Positions 35,800-46,928 of a stretch of 64,000 nucleotides of DNA are shown piece by piece. Every line of letters begins with the position of its first letter. Positions within the stretch are counted from its first letter, which is position 1. The notes under the pieces were generated by a model. It was not told the DNA's origin and did no database searches. It saw only the letters and a list, made by a program, of their open reading frames with translations. The DNA is from Bursaphelenchus xylophilus. Taxonomy: Eukaryota > Nematoda > Chromadorea > Rhabditida > Aphelenchoididae. The position numbers and the translations under genes were made by a program. The stretch lies in contig CAJFCV020000004.1 of assembly GCA_904066235.2 (NCBI GenBank), forward strand, positions 5,084,001 through 5,148,000, written 5' to 3'.

Positions 35800-37234
35800 G
35801 ATTACATCTGGACTTATTTTTTATTTTGTAGAATTACTGGTTTCGATCATACGGTTGCATCATTACTTTAGTGGAACTACTATTTTAAAAGTGTATATAG
35901 TATTGATTTTTTAGCAGTTACCGAATAAATGTACATACGAGTATTGTAACGGACTGTTTTCTGTTTACTTTAATCCATTCATTTCCTCCCCGAATTCTTT
36001 GAAATTAAAACATTTAGAGGTGGTAATGTAAATAAAGCAGTCGGTTATCGACACCTTCGACTATGTAGTATAGTGAATAATGTCCTGCACCAGAACGGCT
36101 TCCTTTAAATGTTCTTCATGCGGGACTGAAGAACCAAGAGATCAGAGGCATTCTTTGTGGGGGGTTGGGCGTGGTAACTACTACAATATAATTTAAAGCC
36201 ACTCCCCCTAGCCGAGAACTACGGTAATTAAAGAAAACTTGTGACGGGAAAGAGTGAGCGGAAGGGCAATAACATATCCATGGACTTAAACAAATAGATC
36301 CCCTCTTTTTATTTATGGATCTCTAAATTCCCGCGGAAATTCGCTTTTTTTGATTTTAAAATATTGCTCGAATTCAGTGAACCGAGCAGATCCGGCCATT
36401 GCCCCGGGCTTTAATGGCCGATTCGACGGGGAAAAGTTTAAATCTCCCGGCCGAAAGCCCTCAGGGCATGGGATATCTTCATTTGTATATCTCTGGCTTT
36501 AAGCGCTCGTCTGCGGGTTTAATAATCGCTTTTTTGAGGGTTCTTATAACTGCTTCATTTGCTCTTAAACTTCAATTCAAGGTCATTTAGGAAGGGCCCT
36601 TATCTGGAAGCAATGTGCCGGCATTTGTATTATACGCTGTTATCATCCAAATTTCTTCGCATTATTCAGTTAGTCTTTTGTTTTCATTATCATAATCCGC
36701 GGAAGAATGATTAATGGGGAATTGTTTGTGCTATTTAAAGAGTTTTACCAACAAATTTTGGGGAGAGAAATGCCAAAGGTCATCGGGTAGTTACAAATGA
36801 GATTTAAATTTTTTGATTATTTTGGTCTTTGCAAACCGATCTTACTTTTAATTAAGGTTACGGTAATTTTTGTGGTTACAGACTGTAGTGATATTAATGA
36901 ATTGCTGAAAACGGTAGCGCGTCCAAAATGACTTTTTGGGTCAACACAAGGCAGGCGGAAGAAAAGGGACGTAGCAGATGCCTACGAGGGTTGGCGAAGC
37001 CGTTGGAAGCTTTGCGGAGTCTCGGCAAGGACTCGACGGAATCTTTACGAATACTTACAGTATGATCACGTTTTCTAATTTTAGCCATTAGAAATCTTAA
37101 GTCTATTGACAGTTGTGAGTCCATTCCAAACACCTCAAAATATATCCTAAACTAAATCAAAAAGAACCTGATCTATTTTATTATTTCTATTAATGAAACC
37201 GTCTACTAGCATTTATCATCTATATTCCTGTGGC
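35800..37234. other. Intergenic region
   Basis: About 1.4 kb with no assembled gene. GCCCTCAGGGC at 36457-36467 is a full AP-2-like palindrome. A minus-strand exon-like island begins at ATG 37124 (MDSQLSIDLRFLMAKIRKR) and reaches a GTAAGT donor near 37060; the gene it might start was not found. Confidence 0.4.
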
Positions 37235-37415
37235 TGAATTATGTATTTTGTATGTCATCCTTCGGGAAAATAGTGGCGGGTCGTCGTAGTGAAATGCTTC
37301 GCCTCGTCGAAAAAAGAGTGCAATCGCGCACCAAATGTCCAGTTGCTGCCAGCCCTTGCCAAGCAATGGCGCGATGACACGCCACTGTTTTCCCGACAGA
37401 GTGATACATAAATTA
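37235..37415. mobile_element. Small TIR element (MITE), about 180 bp
   Basis: Inverted ends TATGTCATCCTTCGGGAAAA and TATGTATCACTCTGTCGGGA (the latter read on the minus strand), both continuing AATAGTGGCG/AACAGTGGCG, face each other across a GC-rich centre. No protein. Family not recognised. Confidence 0.5.
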
Positions 37416-37639
37416 ATTTGTTTAAATATTTTAATTTTGAGTAGTGTCAATATGTCTTAGACGTATGCCCTATAATTTCTCGGCCCTTTTCTTAATATTT
37501 ACACCTTCGAGAGACCCTTCATTTAATCTTATTTCACTTGACCGTTCTTTGGATATCCGGATTCCTATTTTTTTACCGTTTATTCTCAAATCTTCATGTG
37601 CAAATGGTAGTCCTTCCGGAAAGGCGCTGGACTGATTTT

Positions 37640-37795
37640 TGGCGTTTGCACTGTGCGAAAGAAAAAAGTCATGTTGCGAGCGACAGCAGAGAAAAGCCTA
37701 TTGCACGGTGCAAAAAGCAAAAAATTGCACAGTGCAAAGAGAACTTTCTTTTTCCCGCGGTGCGTGTCGCCGATTTCGGTCCAGCGACTTTCCGG
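37640..37795. repeat. Copy of the TGCACNGTGCA palindrome repeat family
   Basis: Three near-palindromes occur within 80 bp: TTTGCACTGTGCG (near 37648), TTGCACGGTGCAA (near 37701) and TTGCACAGTGCAA (near 37725). Related clusters occur at 44530-44693 and 46170-46391. Confidence 0.6.
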
Positions 37796-38116
37796 ACGGA
37801 CTAGTAATTGAAGGAATTAAACTTTTTTGAAGTTTTCGAATTAATCATTGATTTATTTGCAATTATTATTATTTTTGTTTACTCTTCGAACTTTTTATTC
37901 TATATTTCGCGCATTTTTTTGGAAACCCTTGAAGATCAAGTTAAAATCATCCCTTTTTTTAATTTTTTTATTACGTAATCTAACCGCAAAACTTTTAAGT
38001 TTTAGAGGTTAAACTGGGTCCCCGAACATATCAATTCTTTGGTCGGATCTCTGATGATAACGACAAATGTATGACAAAGTTCATGGTAAGAGTCTTGTTG
38101 TAGCATTGCGTAATTA
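37796..38116. other. AT-rich region with possible 5' exon of the SLC41 gene
   Basis: An exon-like stretch on the plus strand (about 38003-38083, TTTTAG acceptor, TTCATG/GTAAGA donor) encodes GPRTYQFFGRISDDNDKC. Its phase does not join the first clear SLC41 exon, so it is left unassigned. Confidence 0.35.
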
Positions 38117-39359
38117 CAGGGTGTACCAAAAAAATGGAAACTTGTTTTTATAGCTATATTTTTTCGGAGAATCAAAGTTCAGCAAAAGTAACGGTTATGA
38201 TTAGTAACATAGAGCATTGTTTATAACATGTTCAATCTGTTTCACAGTGGCTGCCTTTGGTGGCGATATAGAGCTCCAAACGTGACGTAAAATTTTGGGG
38301 TCCGGGCCGCAGCTTTTTATGGGAGAAATCGGTCCCGTTCGTGGCGCATCATTTACGTTGCGGCTCCAAACTTTTGTGGAGCATAGTACAGGTGCTGGCC
38401 TTCTATTTAAAAAAATATATAGTCCATTGGATTCAGATCTGGCGAGCAGGCGGCCATTTTGCAGGCGGGACAAAATCGGGAAAATCGGTCCCATTTGGGG
38501 TCCTGAGTCGATTTTGCCTTGTGAGCCGGCGCTGAGTCCTGTTGAAACCCCAAGTTTACATTGCCAAGGTTCTGCTGAGCTCACGGAAGCACGACAAAAT
38601 AGAAATTAACGCGGCGCTAGTATTTTGTCCCATTTATTCACGAAAAACGTGGAATTCTTGCCGCTGGCACAAATTCCGCCTTAAGCAATGACGACCCGGA
38701 TTTTGGTGGTATTTGACGATGGCCAACAGGCTAGGAGCCTCACTGAAGCAGATTCTATCGTTCTGGTGGTTGTGTATCCGCTAAATATTAAACCGCGAAC
38801 TGAATGCGCTCACGTCTCGGAGCTGCGGCCCACCCGTTTGACTTTCCGACATTTTTGCGCTGTATGCACTTTCTCTCGACTTTAAAGATCTGAATTTTTT
38901 AGAGCTTGTATAACATGAGGTTGAGCTCGCCTTTGACTACTCGGCCGAGCGATCGGTCGCTGATGTCAGTCTCAAGGGCCAGTTTTTCTTGAAAATCGCG
39001 GATTTTGCTGTGGGGGATCTTTCGGTTGAAAGAAGCGCAGGCGGTGCGTTTTCTTTCACTTCCTGGGCGCTTACTATCCGTATCAAGCTCCTTGGGCCTC
39101 GTGATTACTTTCGACACAACGTTCTTTCTATACCGAGCAAATTAACTTTTCGAACAGCTCCAAAAACAAGTCCAAAATCGAGGTCCCTTTGTTTGAAGTT
39201 CAAAAAAGACAGGTCGATTAATCGATATGGGCGTAAAAATCAAAACACTAGGACAGAAAAACACAGAGAATTTTGTAGTAATAAACTTCTTTGGCTACAC
39301 CTAACCATTTTCGCGTCAGGACAAATGAAAAAAAGTTTCCATTTTTTTGGTACACCCTG
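38117..39359 (-). mobile_element. Mariner-family transposon, degenerate (1,243 bp)
   Basis: Inverted ends CAGGGTGTACCAAAAAAATG and its complement lie at both termini, flanked by TA. Read on the minus strand, a decayed transposase is recognisable. The N-terminal helix-turn-helix region is around 39100-38900 (SDRSLGRVVKGELNLMLYKL, as in mariner/maT HTH domains). A catalytic-domain signature SPDLNPMDY is around 38430, after which frames are broken by stops and shifts. It is therefore an inactive copy. It lies upstream of the first clear SLC41 exon, perhaps within an intron. Confidence 0.87.
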
Positions 39360-39422
39360 TATGTTCCTTACGGTAACATTAAATGTAATCACATTTCAAC
39401 GGACTGATCTTTGTTTTTTCAG

Positions 39423-41351
39423 CTGTCGAAAACGGGTTTGTGGCCAACGGAAAGGTCCAAAAAAGGTATGGGAAAAGGCCAGGTCCTATTTACCAAAAAT
39501 TACAACTCGGATTAGTCAGTAGTAGCCTATGAGAACTTGTTTTTTCTCATATATATTTGTTAGAAGAAAAAAATTTCCCTTTTTCTCAGCTGTCTAGTAA
39601 GTACTTTCATAAAATGTACGGAATAATGTCTGATCTTTTGTTCAAATGATCCGTTGTAGCGATGATTGGGTAAAGCCGAAGGAGTCCAAGGATATAGTAG
39701 ATCATCATCATGAGACTCGACTCTCCTTTACCCTCCAGGCGTTCTTTCCGTTTCTCTTGGCTGGTTTTGGAATGGTGGGAGCGGGCATTTTATTGGATCG
39801 AGCGAGCACTTGGTACTTTCTGAGTGAAGTGCCTGAGGCATTAATCTTGGTGCCAGCATTGCTGGGATTAAAAGGAAATCTGGAGATGACCCTGGCTTCA
39901 AGATTGTCTACTATGGTGAGGTTTGGAGTAATAAATTTAACTTGCAAGAGAATCCTTGTATTATTTGCATATTTTCAGGCCAATCTCGGCCAAATGGATA
40001 CCCGGGAGCAACAAGTCATGGCCCTAATCAGCAACTTGGCCCTTGTCCAGACGCAGGCCATTGGTGTCTCGCTCGCCGCCTCTTTCCTGGCGATAACCAC
40101 CAGTTTCTTTGATGGCTATGGTTTCCATTGGCCTCGAGTTGTTTCCCTGATGTTAATCTCGATCTCAACTGCTTCTATCGCATCTCTGATTCTCTCCACG
40201 GTCATGGTTTTGTTGGCCATTATTGCCCGCAAGTGGAAGATCAACCCGGACAACGTCAGCACTCCAATTGCAGCCATGCTGGGGGATATAACAACACTGG
40301 CGTTTATGGTAAGGATTAGGATCTTCGAAGGTCAGATTTGGGGAAACGAAATTGTGAAAAGAAGTTTGAAGGGTTTCTGGATCTTTGTAAATTGCTTAAG
40401 AATAACGTCACAATAAACAATCGAATTAGTCGATAAAACTTATTATGACTTTTATTCTCTTCAAAATTCAAATTTTGATTTTAGATTTTATTTGGGACCG
40501 TTCTGACTAAAAACGCTGAGAGCCTTTTCATCCTCCAAGTCATCTTACTGGTCCTTTTTATTTCATCTACGGTAATCTGGGCATTGGCGGCTTCAAAGAA
40601 TCCGGCTACCTTGGAAGTCCTCAAACATGGATGGTATATTGTAATTCTGGCCATGTTGATCAGCTCCGGTGGGGGATATGTCCTCAAGATGGCCATGACC
40701 AAGTTCTCTTCCTTGGCGGTATTCCAGCCAGTTGTGAATGGAGTGGGAGGAAATCTGGTGGCCGTTCAGGCAAGCAAGATCTCCACATATCTTCATCGAC
40801 ATGGAAAACCGGGGGTTCTGCCTGAAAATAAAATCATGACATATGCGTTACCGATCAGGACGTTTGCTTTGAAGGGTGAGGTCAAACATATCCATAGCTT
40901 TAAATGATCAATGAAATTGCTATTAATTCATGCTGATAATTGTTTAGAAGAAGAGTCAATTCATGCTTTACTATTATTACTGATGAGTATTCCCGGCCAT
41001 GTGATCTTTCTCACAGTAATATCGTTGGTAGAATTGGGAGATATCTACGATTGGAAATTCTACATTGCCTATGCCATCATTGGCATGTTGCAGGTACGAT
41101 CTTACACCTAATCCAGAATTCAAATCTTATTTATATTACTTTAGGTAGCCATCCTTCTCTACATATGCCAGTTATCCTGCCGTGTTATGTGGCGATTCAA
41201 GGTGAACCCAGACAACAACGCGATTCCTTTGCTGACGAGTTTGGGAGATTTAATAGGGACATCCCTGTTGTTTGCTATGTTTATTATCCTCAATTCCATA
41301 TCCAGTGAAGTCATCTCCAATTTGGAGGAAGAATCACCCTCTTCGAATTAG
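39423..41351 (+). CDS. SLC41-type (MgtE-like) magnesium/divalent cation transporter
   Basis: Membrane transporter for Mg2+ of the SLC41/MgtE family. Exons: 39423-39465, 39660-39915, 39979-40308, 40485-40875, 40948-41093, 41145-41351; the exon carrying the start codon was not identified, so the N-terminus is incomplete. Two MgtE repeats are visible. The first has PEALILVPALLGLKGNLEMT, LASRLSTMANLG and a second half with INPDNVSTPIAAMLGD. The second has PVVNGVGGNLVAVQASKIST and VNPDNNAIPLLTSLGDLIGT. About ten hydrophobic helices are present. The NPDN..(T/I)P....LGD blocks are the ion-path signature of the family. A mariner copy (38117-39359) sits immediately upstream and could interrupt the 5' intron. 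Confidence 0.92.
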
Positions 41352-41554
41352 GGATTGATGGTCTTGACCACTTACTGTTTTTAGTCTTAAAGTGTACTTT
41401 ATTAAAAATAACGAGAACGGTCTTAATTCGAGTTGCCTTTAACATTTGGTTGTATAGTCTTCATACTACAGTCCTACGTTCCTCATTTGATCGATTTAAC
41501 TGGTCTAGCCTTCATCACTTTTCGGGTTCTGAAATCAAAGTGCATTGAATTGTA
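41352..41554. other. 3' flank of SLC41 gene
   Basis: Short AT-rich spacer up to the second mariner-like element. No gene. Confidence 0.4.
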
Positions 41555-42854
41555 CAGGGTGATTCAAAAAAAATGGACAAATTTTGAAGTCGGTTTATCC
41601 CACCACGAATACCGTAGTCGGTGGAAAGAAAAGTAGTCTTACAATCGTCAACGATCCTGCTTCATGACACCTATTTTAATTTTTAAAATATTTTTGCTGA
41701 GCGGCTTGTACGAGCCAAAATACTAGGTCAGCCCATATTCTGACCAAATTTTCCAAAAATTTTGTAAGTCCAAAAATCTTTAACGGCCTGAATTCTTACA
41801 GCCAGCTAAAAACTGCGTGTTGACTGTTTATTCAGATACTAAGGGGAATCTAGAGAAGCGAAAACGCTGACATTATTCTATTAATAACGCTCCAGCAGTT
41901 CACAACGTGATCCACAAGAGACCCATCCAGATAGTTCTGGATTTTTGGGATGATCGGGTTTCAAAACTTAGTAGGGCGTCCTGGCTTGTGCTATTAACGG
42001 CAAAAAGTGATTCTTGTAAGACATATAACATTGCTTTACATGGGTCAGCAGCTGATTTGATTGCAGATTGCATTAGCCATGTACTAGGCTTATAAAAGTT
42101 TAGCCGGCTCTACCCAGAGACGCCGATATCTTTTGGCCAGAAAAATTTTACTTTTTCGTTGGCTTTCTTCAACAAGCCGCACAACTATGACAAGCTGCAT
42201 TTATACGATAGTGATGTAAGTCCGTTCTTCAATTTTAAATTGGTCTCCGTTAATTTGAACAAACCTAGCCTTCAGAATCCAAGTATCCTTGCGATGACCC
42301 ATCAAAAAGTCAAAAAAGTCGAAATTTTGCTTGCAGTTTTTCCAACTGAAGGTTACTATTGTTTAAAATGCGTTTAATATACTCACAATAGAGCAGTAAA
42401 CGTGGTATAAATGGAATTGGTTCTAAAACTTTGACCACGTTCGACAGAGCTAATTTTTTGCAAAGCCGCCCAAATAAGCGTTGATTTTCCCTCGCTGGTT
42501 GTCTAACTTTTGGCCTCTGATTTTTCATTGTCTGAAAGACCTGGATTAAATCCTCATAAGGTCCTAGAGAATAGGTGTCTGTATTTCGCTCAGGCCGCTC
42601 AGAGCATCTCTGTTACACCCTTAAGACATTTAGGAACGAAAAGTTTCCAAATTTCGCCGCGGGAATGGGTGCGCTGTCCCGGCAATATTTAAGCAACCAT
42701 ATGTCGGCAACTTTTGCAGCTAGTGAACAATTTTTGCAATGAATATGTACACATAACGTAGTAGTTTCATGCCATGTGTATCTTTTTCCGAGAAACATTC
42801 AAAGCCTAGAGAAATCGAAAAAAGAAAAGTGTCCATTTTTTTTGAATCACCCTG
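41555..42854. mobile_element. Mariner-like element, degenerate (1,300 bp)
   Basis: Ends CAGGGTGATTCAAAAAAAAT (41555) and the complementary ATTTTTTTTGAATCACCCTG (to 42854) are flanked by TA on both sides. The length fits a full mariner, but no transposase domain is recognisable; the minus-strand frame at 42310-42528 (KNQRPKVRQPAREN) may be a remnant of its N-terminal part. It differs in end sequence from the copy at 38117. Confidence 0.82.
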
Positions 42855-44529
42855 TAAACAATTTATTATCGTCAAGAGTCAGATGTAACTTCATCCATAT
42901 GATTGGAGGCGTGATTTAGCGTTCTTTCTAAATGCCTTAAGCGGTACTTTGCTCGAAAAAAGATTTAACGAGTTTGTTTTTGTCGTGCACTCTACCATAT
43001 AAGTCAATGCCCCAAAGAGATCATATCATAATAAAAAGAAACGGATGATTAAAGTTGTGTTTCATTCTAACGGATTACAATATTCAAAACATTATCATGC
43101 AAAAGTATGACAAAGGTAGGTTCAAAATGCTTTTCTACTTGCAAGATGACAATACTTTTTTGCAATCTAATAATTTCTCTACACCGTGCATTCAAGCCTG
43201 AGGGCGCTAACCCTTTGATGATGTTTCTTTTGCTTTTTTTCTTGGCCACGGCTGTCCTCATTTCGTTTTTCTGATTGATTGAATTGTCTAGTTAAAGTCC
43301 TCAAAGGTCTTATTGCCTGAGGCGATCAATCAGCAAGAGTGCAGATTTATATTCTCCACGTTATTTGAGGGGGTTATCCAAGGAACAGAGGTACTATTTT
43401 TATCGTTTTGTTTGGGATAAATATAGAAAGTTTTTATATCGAGTTTTGCAAGCTTTGTAAGTAGCTTGAAAATTTTGATTTTGATTACCTCCCAAATTAG
43501 ATCATGAATTAAAATTCGAGGTATTTAATAAGAATTCAAAAAGCGCCTTTTGTAAAATTCAAATCCTTACCCTTTGGCTCGTGCTCTGAATCATTGATTT
43601 TGAGATTACTGAGCCAAGATCATAACCTGCACTTCTATCCCTTGACCCCTTAAGCCGATTACCGTAACGGACGTCATGTCGCGGCAGCATTATTTTGCAC
43701 ACGTGAATCGAAATTTTGTTTGAAAAGGAGAAACAGGTGGCCTCATCTTTTTTTTGTTTAAGAAACGGATTCCCTTTGAATCCCATTTAAAAGGGCCTGG
43801 CCTACAGACTACATGTGCAAGTTTTGATCGGTTGAGGGAAGGGGGATTAAAGCAAAACTCAGCCAGAATAAGGCCAGCGGTGTTACGAAAGGCAGGATAT
43901 TGCCAATTTTCTAAATGGCTCAGGGCATTGCATATGTATATACGCTGAGCGTTTTACAGACACTTTTCTTTGTTCGCAGTCATCTTTTATTGCTAATTCA
44001 GAACTTGCAGCTTTTTTTGGCCCAATCTCACCCACATTTTTCCATAAATCCCTCAGTTTGGTACCGTCATTTTCGTGGCATTCCACCGCTAATGAGAAAA
44101 TTTGGAGCCCTCAGGGCAAATAATAAAAGCAGATCATTATGCGCCCTTGTATTCATTTTTTTTATAAGATAGATTTAGAGTAGGTTTAAAGTCGGATTAG
44201 AAATAATTCCTGGAGTGCATGGGGTAGTGCATTCCTAGTGCCCTGAGGCACAAATGTGCGCATTTCCATTCATTTTGGCTTCCCTTTCTCTCGCAACATT
44301 CCTTTTTTAAATTTAGCTCCATTTTCCTCAAATTTAATGCCCTTCGTTTTTGAGAGTTCTCGAAGGAATGGATTGTTCGGTGCTTGGCCATTCTTTGGGG
44401 CAAGAATTTTTGTTTAATTTTTTCTGACCCAAAGACGAGACGGAGTCCGGTTCCAGGCATTCTCTGCGTATTCGGATTTGACTCTTAAATTTATAGCGGA
44501 TCTCCAAAAAATATTTCTCCTTTTTTCTA
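42855..44529. other. Intergenic region
   Basis: No gene. AP-2-like palindromes occur at 43196, 43315, 44107-44118 (GCCCTCAGGGCA) and 44239-44250 (TGCCCTGAGGCA), four within about 1.1 kb. Confidence 0.45.
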
Positions 44530-44693
44530 GTCGCGACAAAAAAAGTCCTTGGAATTTTTTGCGACTCTGCACAGTGCAAGAACCCGAAAAGTCATTTTGC
44601 ACCGTGCATCCAACCAAAAAGTGCATTTGCACAATCAATTTTCAGTGTGTGACGGAATTTGGGGGCCGCGAAAAAAATGACTTTTAGTTGCGA
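44530..44693. mobile_element. Small MITE with TGCACNGTGCA palindromes (left copy)
   Basis: Ends TCGCGACAAAAAAAGTC and AATGACTTTTAGTTGCGA are inverted. Inside are CTGCACAGTGCAAG and TTGCACCGTGCATCC. A related copy in the same orientation lies at 46170-46391 beyond the large inverted repeat. Confidence 0.6.
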
Positions 44694-44858
44694 GTAGTAC
44701 CACTCATACAAAATATACTATTGGAATTGTTCTCTACTAGGGTTGTTATTATTTGTTTTTTAAAATGACGTCAAATTGCAGTCATTTTGGCTCAATTGAA
44801 AATTCTTATATGCGAAGCTTTCACCCGCGAGTCTAACATAGTCGCGGTAAAAGTCCTT

Positions 44859-46170
44859 ACAAGGGAATGGTTTGAACTGTCTGTGAGCTTTCAACATGAG
44901 ACCTCCAAATTCTGAAAGAGCGTACAAAATTTAGTAGGAATCCGCTTTCCATTTTTGCCGAATGGTCTTGGGAGACGAGAAATATCGACAGAAAGATCCG
45001 ACAAAAAAATCTAGAGAGAAAAGACGAACCGAAAGGCCCAGTGAAGCGTCACCAAATAGTATAGTGGAAAAAGTTCCACGCACGAAACTTTTGGCAGAGG
45101 GAGGCCTTGGAGGTTCGAGTCCACCCGGAGCGGATATCGTCGGCTTGGATCTACGTGTCGAAAGTGTATTCGACAGCTATGTAAAGATTCTTTTTTCATT
45201 TATTCGAGTGTTTTACAGATTTTTTTTCGAAATTTCAAGAAGACTTGACAACTTGGCTGCATTTTCGATGATGCCAGATGTCGACATACTGGTGTTTGCA
45301 AGACATTTATACTCGGTTCTGAAAGGTTGTATGGGTCTTGCGGAATTTTTCGAGTTTCCAGGGAAAATCTTGCCAAATTTTCTCCTTTCCTTAAAGCTTT
45401 GCAAGAAAAGTTCAAAAGAAATTTTTTGGGTCATTGCGTCAGCGTGTGGTCCAACAAGGCATATTTACGAAAAAAATCGATTTTGAGTTTTTTAGTTTAA
45501 AATGGCCGTGGACATGTGTTTAACAAACGCCCAAAATATTTTTCCCAAATTCTTCCTTGAAGGTATAAATTTTCATAAATTCGTCTTTTTTGGAATTTTG
45601 TGTCTGACGGCATCATAGAAAGGGATAATGAGCCAAAATTTTGCGTATGTATCTTTATGGCCATTGCGTACTCAATTTTTTGAAAGTTAACTTTCACAGA
45701 TTACTGTAACGTAAGCATGTTGTAACCTGGTCGATAAAAAACGGCCGGAACTCTTCTCCCAAGGCCATTCGGTCGATAGAAAAAGCATAATTTTGCAACA
45801 AGAATTGTAAAACACTCGAATAAATGAAAAAAAGGATCTTTACATAGCTCTCGAATACACTAAGGACACGTAGATATCCAAGCCGGCGGTATCCGCTCCG
45901 GGTGGACTCGAACCTCCAAGGCCTCCCTCTGCCAAAAGTTTCGTGCGTGGAACTTTTTCCACTATACTATTTGGTGACGCTTCACTGGGCCTTTCGGTTC
46001 GTCTCTTCTCTCTCTCTCGATTTTTTGTCGGATCTTTCTGTCGATATTTCTCGTCTCCCAAGACCATTCGGCAAAAATGGAAAGCGGATTCCTACTAAAT
46101 TTTGTACGCTCTTTCAGAATTTGGAGGTCTCATGTTGAAAGCTCACGGACAGTTCAAACCATTCCCTTGT
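44859..46170. mobile_element. Large inverted repeat with a tRNA-like unit in each arm
   Basis: Two arms of about 360 bp (44859-45217 and 45806-46170) are nearly perfect inverted copies around a 588-bp unique loop. Each arm holds a pol III-type promoter: A box TAGTATAGTGG (45057-45067; mirrored at 45959-45969) and a perfect B box GGTTCGAGTCC (45112-45122; mirrored at 45904-45914). The A-B spacing is like that of a tRNA. The arms end ACAAGGGAATGGTTTGAACT outward. No transposase is visible; open frames in the arms mirror each other. It is bordered on the right by a TGCACNGTGCA MITE. Probably a fold-back or tRNA-SINE-derived element. Confidence 0.75.
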
Positions 46171-46391
46171 TAGAATTTTCGTCGACTCTGCACTGTGCAT
46201 GAACCCGAAAACACATTTTGAACCGTGCATCCGTCCCATAAAGTGCTTTGGCACAGTGCAATTTTGTTGTTTTTGCCTTATTGTCGCGCGCGATTCCCAT
46301 TTTTCTCACGATCAGCGACAAATCGACTTTTTGGGATGCGACGGGATTTGGGAGCCGCGAAAAATTCCAAGGACTTTTTGCCGCGACCAAC
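46170..46391. mobile_element. Small MITE with TGCACNGTGCA palindromes (right copy)
   Basis: Contains CTGCACTGTGCATG, TTGAACCGTGCATCC and GGCACAGTGCAA in the same order as the left copy. It ends AAAAATTCCAAGGACTTTTT and GCCGCGAC, the inverse of the left copy's start. Confidence 0.55.
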
Positions 46392-46928
46392 CAAAATGAC
46401 AAATTCAATTTGACATGACGAAAATTACATCAATTTGGCAACGTGACTGAAGCGTCAAGTTGACGACTTGACAACCCTATTCCTTAGATTTGAATAATCG
46501 AGTATCAAGATCTTTCCCTAAACCACTCACTTCTCAAAACTGTTCTTCAGAAATATATTTATAATGTTCGCTCTTTTGTGACGTCATCGTTTGATGTCAC
46601 GTGCCAAGTCTGTTTCGTCATTTCCTGGGGCTTTTCCGAAAGGATAGGGCGTTCTCTCGCCTGATGGCTCAGTCTTCAGTCGTCTGGAGATTAAGGACGT
46701 TGTAAACAGGGTCTTTGGGTGCATGAAGATGGAGGGGAAATGTTTTTTACACCCTAATATGCATAACGGGAGAAGGGGCGTTGCTGCCAAGATATCCCTT
46801 ATACTGCATCCATCTTTTAATGGCAAATTATTAGGAGTGTTCCCAGTATTTTTACTCGAGTCTCTACTTCAATATTTCTATGAATTTCAATGGCTTTCAT
46901 CGAATCTTATCCGATTTCAGTCCTCGGA
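46392..46928. other. Upstream region of the SLC13 gene
   Basis: No gene. Immediately before the ATG is an acceptor (CCGATTTCAG, ending 46920), consistent with trans-splicing. Confidence 0.45.

Noticed and set aside
38201..38609. 127- and 104-codon frames around 38.2-38.6 kb as host genes
   Set aside because: They lie inside the mariner copy and include broken pieces of its transposase.
45057..45122. Functional tRNA gene
   Set aside because: A and B boxes are good, but no cloverleaf with a paired acceptor and anticodon arm can be drawn; it is tRNA-like only.
44962..46067. 174-codon plus-strand and 75-codon minus-strand frames sharing the same protein start
   Set aside because: They are the two arms of the inverted repeat and end in unrelated loop sequence; tRNA-like boxes run through them.
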